A DNA stretch of 64,000 nt from Mesorhizobium sp. (GCA_019635735.1 JAHBYX010000002.1:1-64000), one strand, 5' to 3'; counted from the stretch's first letter, positions 26,303 to 35,392 are shown. Notes: generated from the sequence alone by a model not told the origin. Program-made: numbers and translations.

Positions 26303-26944
26303 ATGAGCGCTTTTCCGGAACAGCTTCTGAGCGGCTACCGTTCCTTCATGGCGGGCCGCTATGCCCACGAAACCACTCGCTACCGCGAGCTCGCGCGAAG
26401 CGGCCAGACGCCCGAGACCCTGATCATCGCCTGCTGCGACTCCCGCGCAGCTCCCGAGATGATCTTCGATTCCGGTCCCGGCGAGCTGTTCGTCGTGCGC
26501 AATGTGGCCAATCTCGTTCCGCCCTATTCGCCGGACGGCGAGTTTCACTCCACGTCCGCTGCGCTCGAATTCGCGGTGCAGAGCTTGAAGGTGAAGAATA
26601 TCGTCGTCATGGGCCATGGCCGCTGCGGCGGCATCAACGCGGCGCTCAACCCTTCGGAGCCGCTGTCGCCCGGCGATTTCATCGGCAAGTGGATGAGCCT
26701 GGTCGCACCCGCCGCCGAGACGGTGAACAGCAGCACCATGCTCACGGCAGCGGAACGGCAAACCGCGCTCGAGCGCATCTCCATCCGCTTCTCGATCGCC
26801 AACCTGCGCACGTTTCCCTGCGTCAGCATTCTCGAGCGGAAAGAGCGGCTCAGCCTTCACGGCGCCTGGTTCGACATCTCCTCCGGCGAACTCTGGATCA
26901 TGAACCCCGAGACCGGCGATTTCGAACGTCCCGAGACGAACTAG
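26303..26944 (+). CDS. Beta-class carbonic anhydrase
   Basis: A 213-residue beta-carbonic anhydrase interconverting CO2 and bicarbonate. The zinc-site motifs are CCDSRAAPEMIF near 42-53 (Cys, Asp, Arg) and HGRCGG near 103-108 (His, Cys). The ATG at 26303 was chosen as the first that begins a family-like N-terminus (FPEQLLSGYRSFMAGRY); an in-frame start at 26204 would overlap the DUF429 gene. It converges with the efflux pump gene, the two overlapping by four bases at their 3' ends. Confidence 0.92.
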   Translation: MSAFPEQLLSGYRSFMAGRYAHETTRYRELARSGQTPETLIIACCDSRAAPEMIFDSGPGELFVVRNVANLVPPYSPDGEFHSTSAALEFAVQSLKVKNIVVMGHGRCGGINAALNPSEPLSPGDFIGKWMSLVAPAAETVNSSTMLTAAERQTALERISIRFSIANLRTFPCVSILERKERLSLHGAWFDISSGELWIMNPETGDFERPETN

Positions 26945-28188
26945 CCGACCGGAAGATCTTCCCCCGGCCGCACATGCGGCGTGGGATCGGGCAGCTTGCG
27001 GAAGCCGAACCAGCAGGCGATGGCGACCATTCCCATGGCCGGCACGACGGTGGACATCGCCAGCACCGGCTCGCCGATCACGACCGCGATCATTGCGCCC
27101 AGAAGCCCTCCACCCATCTGCATGAAGCCTGACAGCGACGAGGCCGCCCCCGCCATGTGCGGGAAGGGCGCGAGCGCCGCCGTGGTGAGAGCCGGCGTCA
27201 CGAAGGCGATGCCGAAGGCGTAACAGGCCACCGGCACCATCACCGTGAAGAAGTCCGGCTCGAAAACGTTGAGCAGGACGAGCAGTCCGGTCGCCCCAAG
27301 CGCCACGAAACCCAGGCCGATCGGCACCAGCGCGCGCGACCCGAGCTTCGGCATCACGAAGCGCACGACGACGGACCCGAGGAAATACGAGCCCGATTGC
27401 ATCAGCATCGACAGGCCGAATTGGGTGGCCGTCAGTCCGGCCCGCTCTATCAGGACGAAGGACAGCATGGTCGCCAGCGTGTAGAGCGCGCCGACGGTGC
27501 CACCCAGCATCAGGCTCGGATACATGAAATAGCGGCTGGCGAGCAGAGTCCCGTAGGAGCGCAGGATCGCCGCCGGCCGGATGCGGCTCAGGTCGCGCGT
27601 CACCGTCTCGCGCAGGGCGAACACCGTGACGAGGATGATCGCGACTCCGAAGGCCACCATCAGAGCGAAGATCGCGTGCCAGCCGAACAGTTCCATCGTC
27701 ACCCCGCCGATCACCGGAGAGAAGGCGGGACCGATGGCGAGGATCATGCCGATCAGGTTCATGATCCTCGCCGAAGTCTCGGTGGTGAACAGGTCCCGCA
27801 CGATCGCCCGCGCGATCGCGATGCCGGCAGCCGCCCCCACGCCTTGCAGGAAGCGCGCCGCGATAAGCACGTTGATATCGCGAGACAGGAGCGCGACCAC
27901 GCCGGCGAACAGGTAGATCCCCATGAACGCCACGGTCACCGGCCGCCGCCCGAACCCGTCCGACAGCGGTCCGCAGAACAGCTGGGCGAATGCGAAGCCG
28001 GCGAAGTAGAGCGACAGCGTGAGATTGACCGCCGCCTCCGTCGTTCCGAAGGCGCGCACGATCTCGGGCATCGCCGGCGTATAGAGGGCCATGGAGACGG
28101 GGCCGAGCGCGACGAGCATCGCGCCGATCAGCGCCACGCGCCGTTCCGACATCAACGGCGGCGCCACCGCACCCTGCATCACGTTCAT
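26941..28188 (-). CDS. Bcr/CflA-family drug-resistance MFS transporter
   Basis: A 415-residue, 12-segment major facilitator of the Bcr/CflA drug:proton antiporter group. The motif A loop is GPLSDGFGRRPV after the second segment, with the family LYTPAMPEIVRAFG start and an RALVRDLF-like segment (AIARAIVRDLFTTETSARIM). The ATG at 28188 overlaps the marR stop by four bases; a longer reading to 28278 would sit in marR. It is likely controlled by that regulator. Confidence 0.9.
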   Translation of the reverse strand: MNVMQGAVAPPLMSERRVALIGAMLVALGPVSMALYTPAMPEIVRAFGTTEAAVNLTLSLYFAGFAFAQLFCGPLSDGFGRRPVTVAFMGIYLFAGVVALLSRDINVLIAARFLQGVGAAAGIAIARAIVRDLFTTETSARIMNLIGMILAIGPAFSPVIGGVTMELFGWHAIFALMVAFGVAIILVTVFALRETVTRDLSRIRPAAILRSYGTLLASRYFMYPSLMLGGTVGALYTLATMLSFVLIERAGLTATQFGLSMLMQSGSYFLGSVVVRFVMPKLGSRALVPIGLGFVALGATGLLVLLNVFEPDFFTVMVPVACYAFGIAFVTPALTTAALAPFPHMAGAASSLSGFMQMGGGLLGAMIAVVIGEPVLAMSTVVPAMGMVAIACWFGFRKLPDPTPHVRPGEDLPVG

Positions 28189-28661
28189 GCGGCGTCGCTC
28201 TCCCGCCGGATCGCTTCGACGCGAAGCTGGTTCAGGCTGTCGCGCGCCAGCCTGAGCGCCGTGTTGAGACGCTCCCATTCGGAGGCGCTGATCTTCTCGG
28301 CCACTTCCGCCCGCAGGCTCACCCCGATCGCCTGGATCGTTTCCAGCACATCGTGAGCGCCCTCGGCGAGGTGGACGAGCTTGGCGCGGCGATCGGTAGG
28401 ATCGGGCCGGCGCTCGACCAGGCCGCGAGCCTCCAGCCGGTCGAGATAGGTGCTGAGCGTCATCGCCTCCACGCCCATCCGCTCGGCAAGGACGGTCTGC
28501 CGCACCACACCGGCGCGGAAGGCGTGGAACAGCGCGCGCGCCTCTCCGGGCGTCAGCCCGAGCCCGGTTTCCGTCACGCGCCTGTCGAACTCGGCGCGGA
28601 AGAGACGCGACACATCGGTGACGAGAAATCCGAACGAGTCGGGATCCTGGAGAAGGGGCAT
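28185..28661 (-). CDS. MarR family transcriptional regulator
   Basis: A 158-residue winged-helix MarR regulator: recognition region LAERMGVEAMTLSTYLDRLEARGLVERRPDPTDRRAK split by the wing, with the DPTDRRAK wing signature. It is cotranscribed with the efflux transporter through an ATGA overlap (28185-28188), the common layout for a repressor and its pump. An AT-rich stretch just upstream (28661-28700) contains TTAGT and TGATAA half-sites and may be the operator, though the symmetry is weak. Confidence 0.9.
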   Translation of the reverse strand: MPLLQDPDSFGFLVTDVSRLFRAEFDRRVTETGLGLTPGEARALFHAFRAGVVRQTVLAERMGVEAMTLSTYLDRLEARGLVERRPDPTDRRAKLVHLAEGAHDVLETIQAIGVSLRAEVAEKISASEWERLNTALRLARDSLNQLRVEAIRRESDAA

Positions 28662-28790
28662 ATCTGAATTAGTAAGCCGAACTGATAATAAGCGGGACAT
28701 AGAGCGGCGGCCGATCAGCGTCAAGCGGTTGTCCGATCCCCCTCCAGCGACTACATGCCGACTGAACTTTTCTCCCGGAGCATCGTTTCC

Positions 28791-30845
28791 ATGACCGCCG
28801 CCCATCCGTTCGATCTCGCATCGCATCCCCTCACCAACTGGACCGGCGAGATCGGCCTTCCCGACTTCGAGCGGATCGGCGACGATGATTTCGCGCCTGC
28901 CTTCGCGGCTGCCCTCGAGGCTCACGACGCGGAGATCGCGGCGATAGCCGGGAACCCCGACGCACCGACGATCGAGAACACGCTGTCGGCCTTCGAGCTT
29001 GCCGGCAAGCCGCTCGGAAACGTCTCGGCTCTGTTCTGGGCGCGCGCCGGCGCGCACACCAACGAGACCATCCAGGCGCTGGAACGCGACATCGCGCCGA
29101 AGATGTCGCGCCATTTCTCCGCGATCTACATGAACGACCGCCTCTTTTCCCGCATCGATTCCCTGTATGCGCGCCGGACCGAACTCGGCCTCGACGCCGA
29201 GACGCTGCGGGTTCTGGAGAAGACCTGGAAGCGCTTCGTCCGCGCCGGCGCCAAGCTCGGCACGAAGGACAAGGCGCGCCTCGCCGCGATCGGCGAGGAA
29301 CTCGCCTCGCTCGGTGCGAATTTCAGTCAGAACCTGCTCGCCGACGAAAAGGGCTGGTCGATGATCCTCTCGGCGGAAGAGGTGGACGACCTGCCCGAAT
29401 TTCTGCGTTCTTCGATGGCCGAGGCCGCACGTGCGCGGGGCGAGGACGGAAAGTTCGCCGTCACCCTGTCGCGTTCGATCTACGAGCCGTTCATGTCCTT
29501 CTCCGGCCGGCGCGATCTGCGCGAGAAGGCCTTCCGGGCTTTCGCCGGCCGTGGCGAGAATCCCGGCCCGACCGACAACCGCGACATCGTCCGGCGCACG
29601 CTCGAGCTGCGCGCGGAAAAGGCGAGGCTGCTCGGCTACGAGAACTACGCGGCACTGAAGCTCGACGACACGATGGCCAAGACCCCGCCGGCCGTCATGG
29701 GCCTGCTCGAACCGGTCTGGAAGAAGGCGCTGGAGAAGGCCTCGGAGGACGAGGCCGAGCTTTCCCGCATCGCCTCGGCCGAAGGCCGCAATCACGAGAT
29801 CGCGCCTTGGGACTGGCGCTACTACGCCGAGAAGCTCCGCGCCGAGAAATTCGCCTTCGACGAGGCCGAACTGAAGCCCTATCTCCAGCTCGAACGGGTC
29901 ATCGACGCCGCCTTCGACGTCGCCTCGCGGCTCTTCGGCCTCTCCTTCGTCGAGCGTCCCGGCATTGCCGCCTGGCATCCCGACGTGCGCGTCTTCGAGG
30001 TCCGCAACCGCGAGGGCGACCGCATCGCCACCTTCCTTGCCGACTATTTCGCCCGTCCTTCCAAGCGCTCTGGCGCCTGGATGAGCAGCCTCGAATCCGG
30101 CTATTCGCTCGGCGAAGGCGCCCTGCCGCTGATTTACAACGTCATGAACTTCGCCAAGCCCGCCCCCGGCGAGCCGGCGCTGCTCTCGCTCGACGAGGCG
30201 CGCACGCTGTTCCACGAGTTCGGCCACGGCCTGCACGGCATGCTGACCGAGGTGCGCTGGCCGTCGATCTCGGGCACGTCCGTCTCGCGCGACTTCGTCG
30301 AGCTTCCCTCGCAGCTCTACGAGCACTGGCTGACGGTCCCCGAAGTGCTCTCGACGCATGCGCTTCATCACAAGACGGGTCAGCCGATGCCGGAGGATCT
30401 AATCGGCAAGATGAAGGCGGCGCGCAACTTCAATGCCGGCTTCAACACGGTCGAGTTCACCTCCTCGGCGCTCGTCGACATGGCCTATCACGCCAGGGGC
30501 GACGCGCCGGCCGATCCTATGGAGTTCGAGGCAGAAACGCTGGCCAGCCTCGACATGCCGGACTCGATCGTCATGCGCCACCGCACGCCGCACTTCCAGC
30601 ACGTCTTCGCAGGCGACGGATATTCGGCCGGCTACTATTCCTACATGTGGTCGGAAGTGCTCGACGCCGATGCTTTCGCCGCTTTCGAGGAGACGGGTGA
30701 TCCCTTCAACCCGGAGCTCGCCGCGAAACTCAAGCGGCACATCTACGCCGCCGGCGGCTCGGCCGATCCTGAAGAGCTCTACACCGCCTTCCGCGGCCGC
30801 ATGCCCTCGCCGCGGGCGATGATGGAGAAGCGCGGGCTGGCCTGA
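28791..30845 (+). CDS. M3 family zinc oligopeptidase (Dcp/PrlC type)
   Basis: A 684-residue thimet-oligopeptidase-family metallopeptidase that degrades short peptides in the cytoplasm. The zinc motif HEFGH is near residues 474-478 (LFHEFGHGLHGML), and the downstream glutamate helix is present (SRDFVELPSQLYEHW). Length fits peptidyl-dipeptidase Dcp and oligopeptidase A, which I cannot separate from sequence alone. The ATG at 28791 has GGAG 11 bases upstream; an in-frame ATG at 28755 is less favoured. No signal peptide. Confidence 0.9.
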   Translation: MTAAHPFDLASHPLTNWTGEIGLPDFERIGDDDFAPAFAAALEAHDAEIAAIAGNPDAPTIENTLSAFELAGKPLGNVSALFWARAGAHTNETIQALERDIAPKMSRHFSAIYMNDRLFSRIDSLYARRTELGLDAETLRVLEKTWKRFVRAGAKLGTKDKARLAAIGEELASLGANFSQNLLADEKGWSMILSAEEVDDLPEFLRSSMAEAARARGEDGKFAVTLSRSIYEPFMSFSGRRDLREKAFRAFAGRGENPGPTDNRDIVRRTLELRAEKARLLGYENYAALKLDDTMAKTPPAVMGLLEPVWKKALEKASEDEAELSRIASAEGRNHEIAPWDWRYYAEKLRAEKFAFDEAELKPYLQLERVIDAAFDVASRLFGLSFVERPGIAAWHPDVRVFEVRNREGDRIATFLADYFARPSKRSGAWMSSLESGYSLGEGALPLIYNVMNFAKPAPGEPALLSLDEARTLFHEFGHGLHGMLTEVRWPSISGTSVSRDFVELPSQLYEHWLTVPEVLSTHALHHKTGQPMPEDLIGKMKAARNFNAGFNTVEFTSSALVDMAYHARGDAPADPMEFEAETLASLDMPDSIVMRHRTPHFQHVFAGDGYSAGYYSYMWSEVLDADAFAAFEETGDPFNPELAAKLKRHIYAAGGSADPEELYTAFRGRMPSPRAMMEKRGLA

Positions 30846-30862
30846 TCCGGCCGCCCGCCGGC

Positions 30863-31699
30863 TCAGTGCGACATCAGCACCGGCAGGCGCAGATCCTCGA
30901 GGATCGCCTTGGTCGCGCCGCCGAGCACGAAGTCGCGCAGCCGCGAATGGCCGTAGGCGCCCATCACCAGCAAGCCGGCGCCGTCCTGCACGGCGAAGTC
31001 CTGCAGCGTCAGCCCGATGGGCTGGTCTTCCAGCTCGATCGCGATCGCCCGCGCCGGCACGCCGCGCTTGGCGAGCCGGGCCACAAGCTTGTCGCCGAGA
31101 TCGTCCGCCGGCAGAGGTTTCTCGTTCAGCACGGAAACCACCGTCACTTGCTCCACCTCGCCGAGCAGCGCCAGCGCGTCGTTGACCGCGCGCGCCGCGA
31201 CGCGCGACCCGTCCCATGCCACGACGACGCGGCGCAGGCTGCGGGGGCCGAGCGTCTCGGGCACCAGGACCGCCGGCCGTCCCGAGCCGAAAATGAGGCC
31301 TTCTGCCAGCGCCGGTCCCTGCCCGCCGTTCTTCGGCAGCGGGACCAGCGACAGATCGTAGTAGCGTGTTTCTTCCGCCGCCGCGTCTCCCACCAGCTCC
31401 GGCAGCGAATTGCGCGCTCCCGCATCGATGGCCACTCCGGCATCAGCGGCCAGTTTCGTGATCGCCGAGTAGAGCACGTCGCCGTTCGCCCGGCTCTGCG
31501 CCTCCGCGTCCCGGATCATGGACGGCACGTCGAGCAGCAGGCGCGACAGGGCATTGGTGACCTTGGGAAACTCCGCCTGCAGCACCAGCGCGTGCAGATC
31601 AAGCGCCGATTTGCCAGCGAGGTCGACGATCGCCTTCAGGCAATGGGTCGACAACGGTTCTGGATAGGTGACAAGAGGGACGAGAGCGGTCTTTTTCAT
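30863..31699 (-). CDS. Universal stress protein with tandem UspA domains
   Basis: A 278-residue protein made of two UspA-like domains. The second has the ATP-binding signature G-x2-G-x9-G-T (MGAYGHSRLRDFVLGGAT) near residues 245-262; the first lacks it. Such proteins are soluble nucleotide-binding stress proteins. It is convergent with the peptidase gene, and the ModE-like gene lies 52 bases upstream in the same direction. Confidence 0.88.
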   Translation of the reverse strand: MKKTALVPLVTYPEPLSTHCLKAIVDLAGKSALDLHALVLQAEFPKVTNALSRLLLDVPSMIRDAEAQSRANGDVLYSAITKLAADAGVAIDAGARNSLPELVGDAAAEETRYYDLSLVPLPKNGGQGPALAEGLIFGSGRPAVLVPETLGPRSLRRVVVAWDGSRVAARAVNDALALLGEVEQVTVVSVLNEKPLPADDLGDKLVARLAKRGVPARAIAIELEDQPIGLTLQDFAVQDGAGLLVMGAYGHSRLRDFVLGGATKAILEDLRLPVLMSH

Positions 31700-31751
31700 T
31701 GTTTCACCTTACTACATTGCCGCGTCCGCGTATTGATCTCCGTCAAAGCCC

Positions 31752-32093
31752 TCAGGCGGCGGCAATCTCCGCCTGGAGGGCGTTCATGTGCTGCTCTGCC
31801 GCGGCAGTCGCCGCCCGCTCGATCGCCCGGAACCGGCTGACGACGGCAAGCCCCACTCCGGTCAGCTCCGCCCCGCCGCCGCGCCTGCCGCCGGTCTGCG
31901 CCGCCACCACCGGGTTGCCGAAGATCTTGTTCATCTCCTCGACCAGATCCCAGGCATGCTTGTACGACATGTTCATCTGCCGGGCGCCTGCCGAGATCGA
32001 GCCGAAGGCGGCGATCTGCTCGAGCAGTTCGATCTTGCCCGGACCGATCCGTCCGCCGGGATCGAGGTTGATGCGCAGGCTGAGCGAGGGCAT
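31752..32093 (-). CDS. ModE-like N-terminal winged-helix molybdate regulator
   Basis: A 113-residue protein matching the N-terminal DNA-binding domain of ModE (LysR-like winged helix): ISAGARQMNMSYKHAWDLVEEMN and the wing GGRRGGGAELTGVG. It lacks the two C-terminal molybdate-binding (Mop) domains of E. coli ModE, so molybdate sensing, if any, must come from elsewhere; many alphaproteobacterial MopA/MopB-type regulators are longer. It follows modC by 77 bases and has an operator-like site of its own 8 bases upstream, suggesting autoregulation. Confidence 0.87.
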   Translation of the reverse strand: MPSLSLRINLDPGGRIGPGKIELLEQIAAFGSISAGARQMNMSYKHAWDLVEEMNKIFGNPVVAAQTGGRRGGGAELTGVGLAVVSRFRAIERAATAAAEQHMNALQAEIAAA

Positions 32094-32101
32094 GGGCGGC
32101 T

Positions 32102-32135
32102 CCGATCGTTATTCCAATTTGTATATATCGATCGG
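32102..32135 (-). promoter_or_regulatory. ModE-type operator upstream of the ModE-like gene
   Basis: A 34-base inverted repeat: CCGATCG at 32102-32108 and CGATCGG at 32129-32135, enclosing CGTTAT-N10-ATATATCG at 32107-32130. This resembles the E. coli ModE consensus (two CGNTATATA-like half-sites). The same core with the same 10-base spacing is found upstream of modA. It starts 8 bases upstream of the ModE-like start codon. Confidence 0.75.
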
Positions 32136-32170
32136 TGCGTCTTCGCAAAGCCGGGACGGCGCGCAACGGC

Positions 32171-33262
32171 TCAGCGTCGCGCCGCCACGGCGCTGTCGAG
32201 CGATACCGATTTGACGATGGCGAAAACGGTCTTGCCGGGTTCCAGCCCGAGCTGTCCGACCGAGCGCCTTGTGACGCGCGCGTATAGCCGGTCGTCGCCC
32301 GACAGGATCGACACGAGCGTCTCGCTGTCGCCCGCCATCTCCATCGCCGCGATCCGCCCCTCCAGCACGTTGAGCGCGCTGATCCCGGCGGGACGTTCGG
32401 TCGCGATCATCACGTCGCGCGCCCTCACCCGAACCGTCACCCGTGCACCCGCCGGCGCGTCGATGCGCGGCAGGCGCCACTCGCCACCGGAGGAGCGCAG
32501 CACCGACAGGCCGAACGCGTCGTCCTGCCCGACGAGTTCCAGCGGCACCATCGCGCCCGCCTCGCCGCGCTCTCCCGCCGGCAGAAGGTCAGCGCGCGGC
32601 AGGATGTCCTCCACCGGACCGGCCGCCGTCACCCGCCCTTCCGACAGCAGCACCACGTCGCTCGCCAGCCGCGCGATCTCCGCGACCGAATGGCTGACAT
32701 AGACGATCGGTATCCCCGCCTCGTCCCGCATCCGCTCGACATAGGGCAGGATCTCGGCCTTGCGCTCGTCGTCGAGCGAGGCCAGCGGCTCGTCCATCAA
32801 CAGCAGCCTGGGGCTCGCCACCAGCGCCCGGCCGATCGCCACGCGCTGCCTTTCGCCCCCCGACAGCCCCGCCGGCCTGCGCTCGAGCAGGGCGCCGATA
32901 CCGAGCAGGTCGACCACCTTTGAGAACTCCGCATAGCGCTCCGCCGGCGGCGTGAAGAAGCGCCCGTAGCGCAGGTTCTGCGAAACGGTGAGGTGCGGAA
33001 AGAGTCTCGCATCCTGGAACACGTAGCCGATCCTTCGCCGATGCGGCGGCACGAAGATGCGCTGGCCGGTGTCGAGCAGGACTCTGCCCTCCACCGAAAC
33101 CCTGCCGCTGTCCGGCCGCATCAGCCCGGCGATCGCATTGACGATCGAGGTTTTGCCCGACCCCGACGGACCGAACAGCGCCGTCAGTCGCCCGGCACTC
33201 GCGAAGGTGACATGCAGCATGAAGTCGCCTTGCCGGTGGCGGATCGCAACCTCGATTCCCAT
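32171..33262 (-). CDS. modC: Molybdate ABC transporter ATP-binding protein
   Basis: The 363-residue ATPase of the molybdate importer. Walker A GPSGSGKTS is near residues 30-38, the Q-loop FQDARLFPHLT near 79, the signature LSGGERQRV near 128 and Walker B LLLMDEPLASLD near 148. The C-terminal ~130 residues include a TOBE/Mop-like domain (NVLEGRIAAMEMAGDSETLVSI) used in molybdate regulation. The ATG at 33262 overlaps the modB stop by one base. Confidence 0.95.
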   Translation of the reverse strand: MGIEVAIRHRQGDFMLHVTFASAGRLTALFGPSGSGKTSIVNAIAGLMRPDSGRVSVEGRVLLDTGQRIFVPPHRRRIGYVFQDARLFPHLTVSQNLRYGRFFTPPAERYAEFSKVVDLLGIGALLERRPAGLSGGERQRVAIGRALVASPRLLLMDEPLASLDDERKAEILPYVERMRDEAGIPIVYVSHSVAEIARLASDVVLLSEGRVTAAGPVEDILPRADLLPAGERGEAGAMVPLELVGQDDAFGLSVLRSSGGEWRLPRIDAPAGARVTVRVRARDVMIATERPAGISALNVLEGRIAAMEMAGDSETLVSILSGDDRLYARVTRRSVGQLGLEPGKTVFAIVKSVSLDSAVAARR

Positions 33263-33960
33263 CAGGCTGCGATCCGCCGGCTGATCCGCCGTGCCAGGAT
33301 TTCCGAAGCGACCAGCGCGATCATCGCAATCGCGATCGACACCAGCGTCAGCCGCAACGCGCCCGCTTCGCCGCCCGGCACCTGCGTGAACGTGTAGATC
33401 GCCGACGGCAGCGTCTGCGTCTCCCCCGGAATGTTGGAGACGAAGGTGATCGTCGCGCCGAACTCCCCCATAGCCTTCGCGAAGGCGAGAATGGCGCCGG
33501 CGACTATGCCCGGCAGGATCAGCGGCAGCGTCACCGTCGCGAACACCATCATGGGGCTCGCGCCCAGCGTGCCCGCCGCCGCCTCGAGCTTGCGGTCGAC
33601 CGCCTCGATCGACAGCCGGATCGCGCGCACCATCAGCGGAAACGCCATCACGCCGCAGGCGAGTGCCGCGCCCGTCCAGCGGAAGGAGAACACCAGGCCG
33701 CAGCACTGGTCGAGGAAGGAGCCCACCGGCCCGCGCCGTCCGAAGCTGAGCAGCAGCAGGTAACCGGTGACCACCGGCGGCAGGATCAGCGGCAGGTGCA
33801 CCAGACCGTTCAACAGCGATTTGCCGACGAACTCGCGCCGCGCCAGCACATGGGCGACGAGAATGCCGACCGGCAGGCTGACCAGCGTCGCCCAGATCGA
33901 GACCTTGATGGAGAGACGGACCGCGACCCATTCCTCGGGGCTGAGCTGCAGCCACTCCAT
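33262..33960 (-). CDS. modB: Molybdate ABC transporter permease
   Basis: The 232-residue inner-membrane permease with about five transmembrane segments and the EAA loop that contacts ModC (ASPMMVFATVTLPLILPGIVAGAIL preceded by AAGTLG). It lies 10 bases after modA and overlaps modC by one base, so modABC is one operon. Confidence 0.95.
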   Translation of the reverse strand: MEWLQLSPEEWVAVRLSIKVSIWATLVSLPVGILVAHVLARREFVGKSLLNGLVHLPLILPPVVTGYLLLLSFGRRGPVGSFLDQCCGLVFSFRWTGAALACGVMAFPLMVRAIRLSIEAVDRKLEAAAGTLGASPMMVFATVTLPLILPGIVAGAILAFAKAMGEFGATITFVSNIPGETQTLPSAIYTFTQVPGGEAGALRLTLVSIAIAMIALVASEILARRISRRIAA

Positions 33961-33970
33961 GCGACCCCCG

Positions 33971-34762
33971 TCAGTTCGATGCGACGGGACACAATACCGT
34001 GAATCCCTGCGCCTCGAAAAGCGCCTTCGCCTTCGCCGACTGCATGCATTTGAGGAATGCGGCCGCGTCGTCCGTGGCGTCCGAGGTGAGCGCGGCCGGA
34101 TAGACGATCGGCTTGTGCGATCCTTCCGGGAACGTGCCGACGATCTTCACCTTCTTGTCGGCCGCGGCATCCGTCTTGTAGACGATCCCGAGCGGCGCCT
34201 CGCCGGTCGAGACCAGCGCAAGTGCTGCGCGCACGTTTTCCGCCTGCGCGACCTTGCCCTCCACCGAAGCCCAGGCGCCCAGCTTCTCCAGCGCCGCCTT
34301 GCCGTATTTGCCGGCCGGCACGGCGTCGACATTCGCCATCGCCAGCCTGCCGTCGCCGAGCAGGCCGGCGAGGTCGAAGCCGTCCCTGATCTCGATCGCG
34401 GCGGTGGCGTCCGCCGGCGCCACCAGCACGATGCTGTTGCCGAGCAGCTTCACCTCGGTGTCCTTCCTCGTCAGGTTCTTCCCGGAGAGATAGGCCATCC
34501 AGTCGAGATCGGCGGAAACGAAGATGTCCGCCGGCGCCCCGTTCTCGATCTGCTTGGCGAGCGCCGAGCTCGCCGCATAGGAGATCGTCGCCGTCCCGCC
34601 GGCATCGGCCTCGCAGGCCGCGTTGACCGCGTCCAGCGCGTTCTTGAGGCTGGCGGCGGCGAACACCGTCACCGTCTCCTCGGCCAGCGATGCCGCGGGG
34701 GCGAGGCACGTCGCCACGCAGATGCCGGCCACTCCCGCCAGGAAAGAAAGCCGCAATGCCAT
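33971..34762 (-). CDS. modA: Molybdate ABC transporter periplasmic binding protein
   Basis: The 263-residue periplasmic receptor for molybdate or tungstate. A signal peptide (cleaved after ASLAE) precedes the family motifs VFAAASLKNALDAVN, ISYAASSALAKQIENGAPADIFVSAD and the C-terminal DDAAAFLKCMQSA. It is first in the modABC operon, with an operator-like site 25 bases upstream. Confidence 0.95.
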   Translation of the reverse strand: MALRLSFLAGVAGICVATCLAPAASLAEETVTVFAAASLKNALDAVNAACEADAGGTATISYAASSALAKQIENGAPADIFVSADLDWMAYLSGKNLTRKDTEVKLLGNSIVLVAPADATAAIEIRDGFDLAGLLGDGRLAMANVDAVPAGKYGKAALEKLGAWASVEGKVAQAENVRAALALVSTGEAPLGIVYKTDAAADKKVKIVGTFPEGSHKPIVYPAALTSDATDDAAAFLKCMQSAKAKALFEAQGFTVLCPVASN

Positions 34763-34786
34763 GGATGATCCCCCGATCCGCTTGAG

Positions 34787-34810
34787 CGATATATCCAGTC
34801 AAACATAACA
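34787..34810 (-). promoter_or_regulatory. ModE-type operator upstream of modA
   Basis: Read on the minus strand the site is TGTTAT-N10-ATATATCG, differing by one base in the first half from the CGTTAT-N10-ATATATCG core at 32107-32130. It lies 25-48 bases upstream of the modA start codon, where a repressor would block transcription. The agreement of two sites in the same regulon supports a ModE-type function. Confidence 0.7.
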
Positions 34811-34871
34811 CTCGCGACGTGTCCATGCCGTCCAAGAGAATGTTCCGGGCAATCGCATATGGCACCGGCTT

Positions 34872-34908
34872 CCCCCTCCCCCTTGTGGGGAGGGGTCAGG
34901 GGTGGGGG
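34872..34908. repeat. G/C-run hairpin with G-quadruplex potential
   Basis: A C5-T-C5 run (34872-34882) is followed by four runs of at least four G (34887-34890, 34892-34895, 34899-34902, 34904-34908). The first two G runs can pair with the C runs in a 9-base stem. No T-tract follows on either strand. The motif lies between the 3' end of a DUF1801 gene and the modA promoter and looks like a dispersed intergenic element seen in rhizobial genomes (from memory, not checked). Confidence 0.6.
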
Positions 34909-34975
34909 TAATTCCATAGGCGATTGCCTACAAGAAGTCCGCCTCGTCGGAGAACAAGCCCAGGCGCGGTCAGGG

Positions 34976-35392
34976 CTACTTCCTGGAACGGGCTGTCCGC
35001 CCCTCGACGTTCAGCGCCACGGCGGCCCGGACGAGAGCCTTCAGCGCCGTCTCATCGACCTCGTCGCCCTTATGGAAGTCGATGGCCCGGCGCGTATTGC
35101 CTTCGAGGCTCGAATTGAACAGGCCGGCCGGGTCATCCAGCGAGGCGCCCTTGGCGAAGGTCAGTTTCACGACCGACTTGTATGTCTCGCCGGTGCAGAT
35201 GATCCCGCCGTGCTCCCACACCGGAACCCCGCGCCACTTCCAGGTCTCGACCGCCTCCGGGTCCGCGTCCCTGATCAGGCCGCGCAGCCGGGCGAGCATC
35301 TCGCCGCGCCAGTCGCCCAGTTCCCTGATCCGCGCATCGATCATCTGCGAGGCGGAGCCTCCCTCAGCCTCTTCGCTCGTCTTGCCGGTCAT
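34976..35392 (-). CDS. DUF1801 family protein
   Basis: A 138-residue protein of the DUF1801/YdhG-like fold: ARLRGLIRDADPEAVETWKWRGVPVWEHGG, a central strand region (KLTFAKGASLDDPAGLF split from the above) and a short basic C-terminus (EGRTARSRK). The role is unknown. The ATG at 35392 was chosen over a longer reading to 35491. It is the last of a leftward five-gene run starting with an ArsR regulator. Confidence 0.75.
   Translation of the reverse strand: MTGKTSEEAEGGSASQMIDARIRELGDWRGEMLARLRGLIRDADPEAVETWKWRGVPVWEHGGIICTGETYKSVVKLTFAKGASLDDPAGLFNSSLEGNTRRAIDFHKGDEVDETALKALVRAAVALNVEGRTARSRK

Noticed and set aside
28185..30371. Open frame of 728 codons on the minus strand joined to the MarR gene
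   Set aside because: Only the last ~158 codons are MarR-like; the rest is antisense to the M3 peptidase and lacks any domain.
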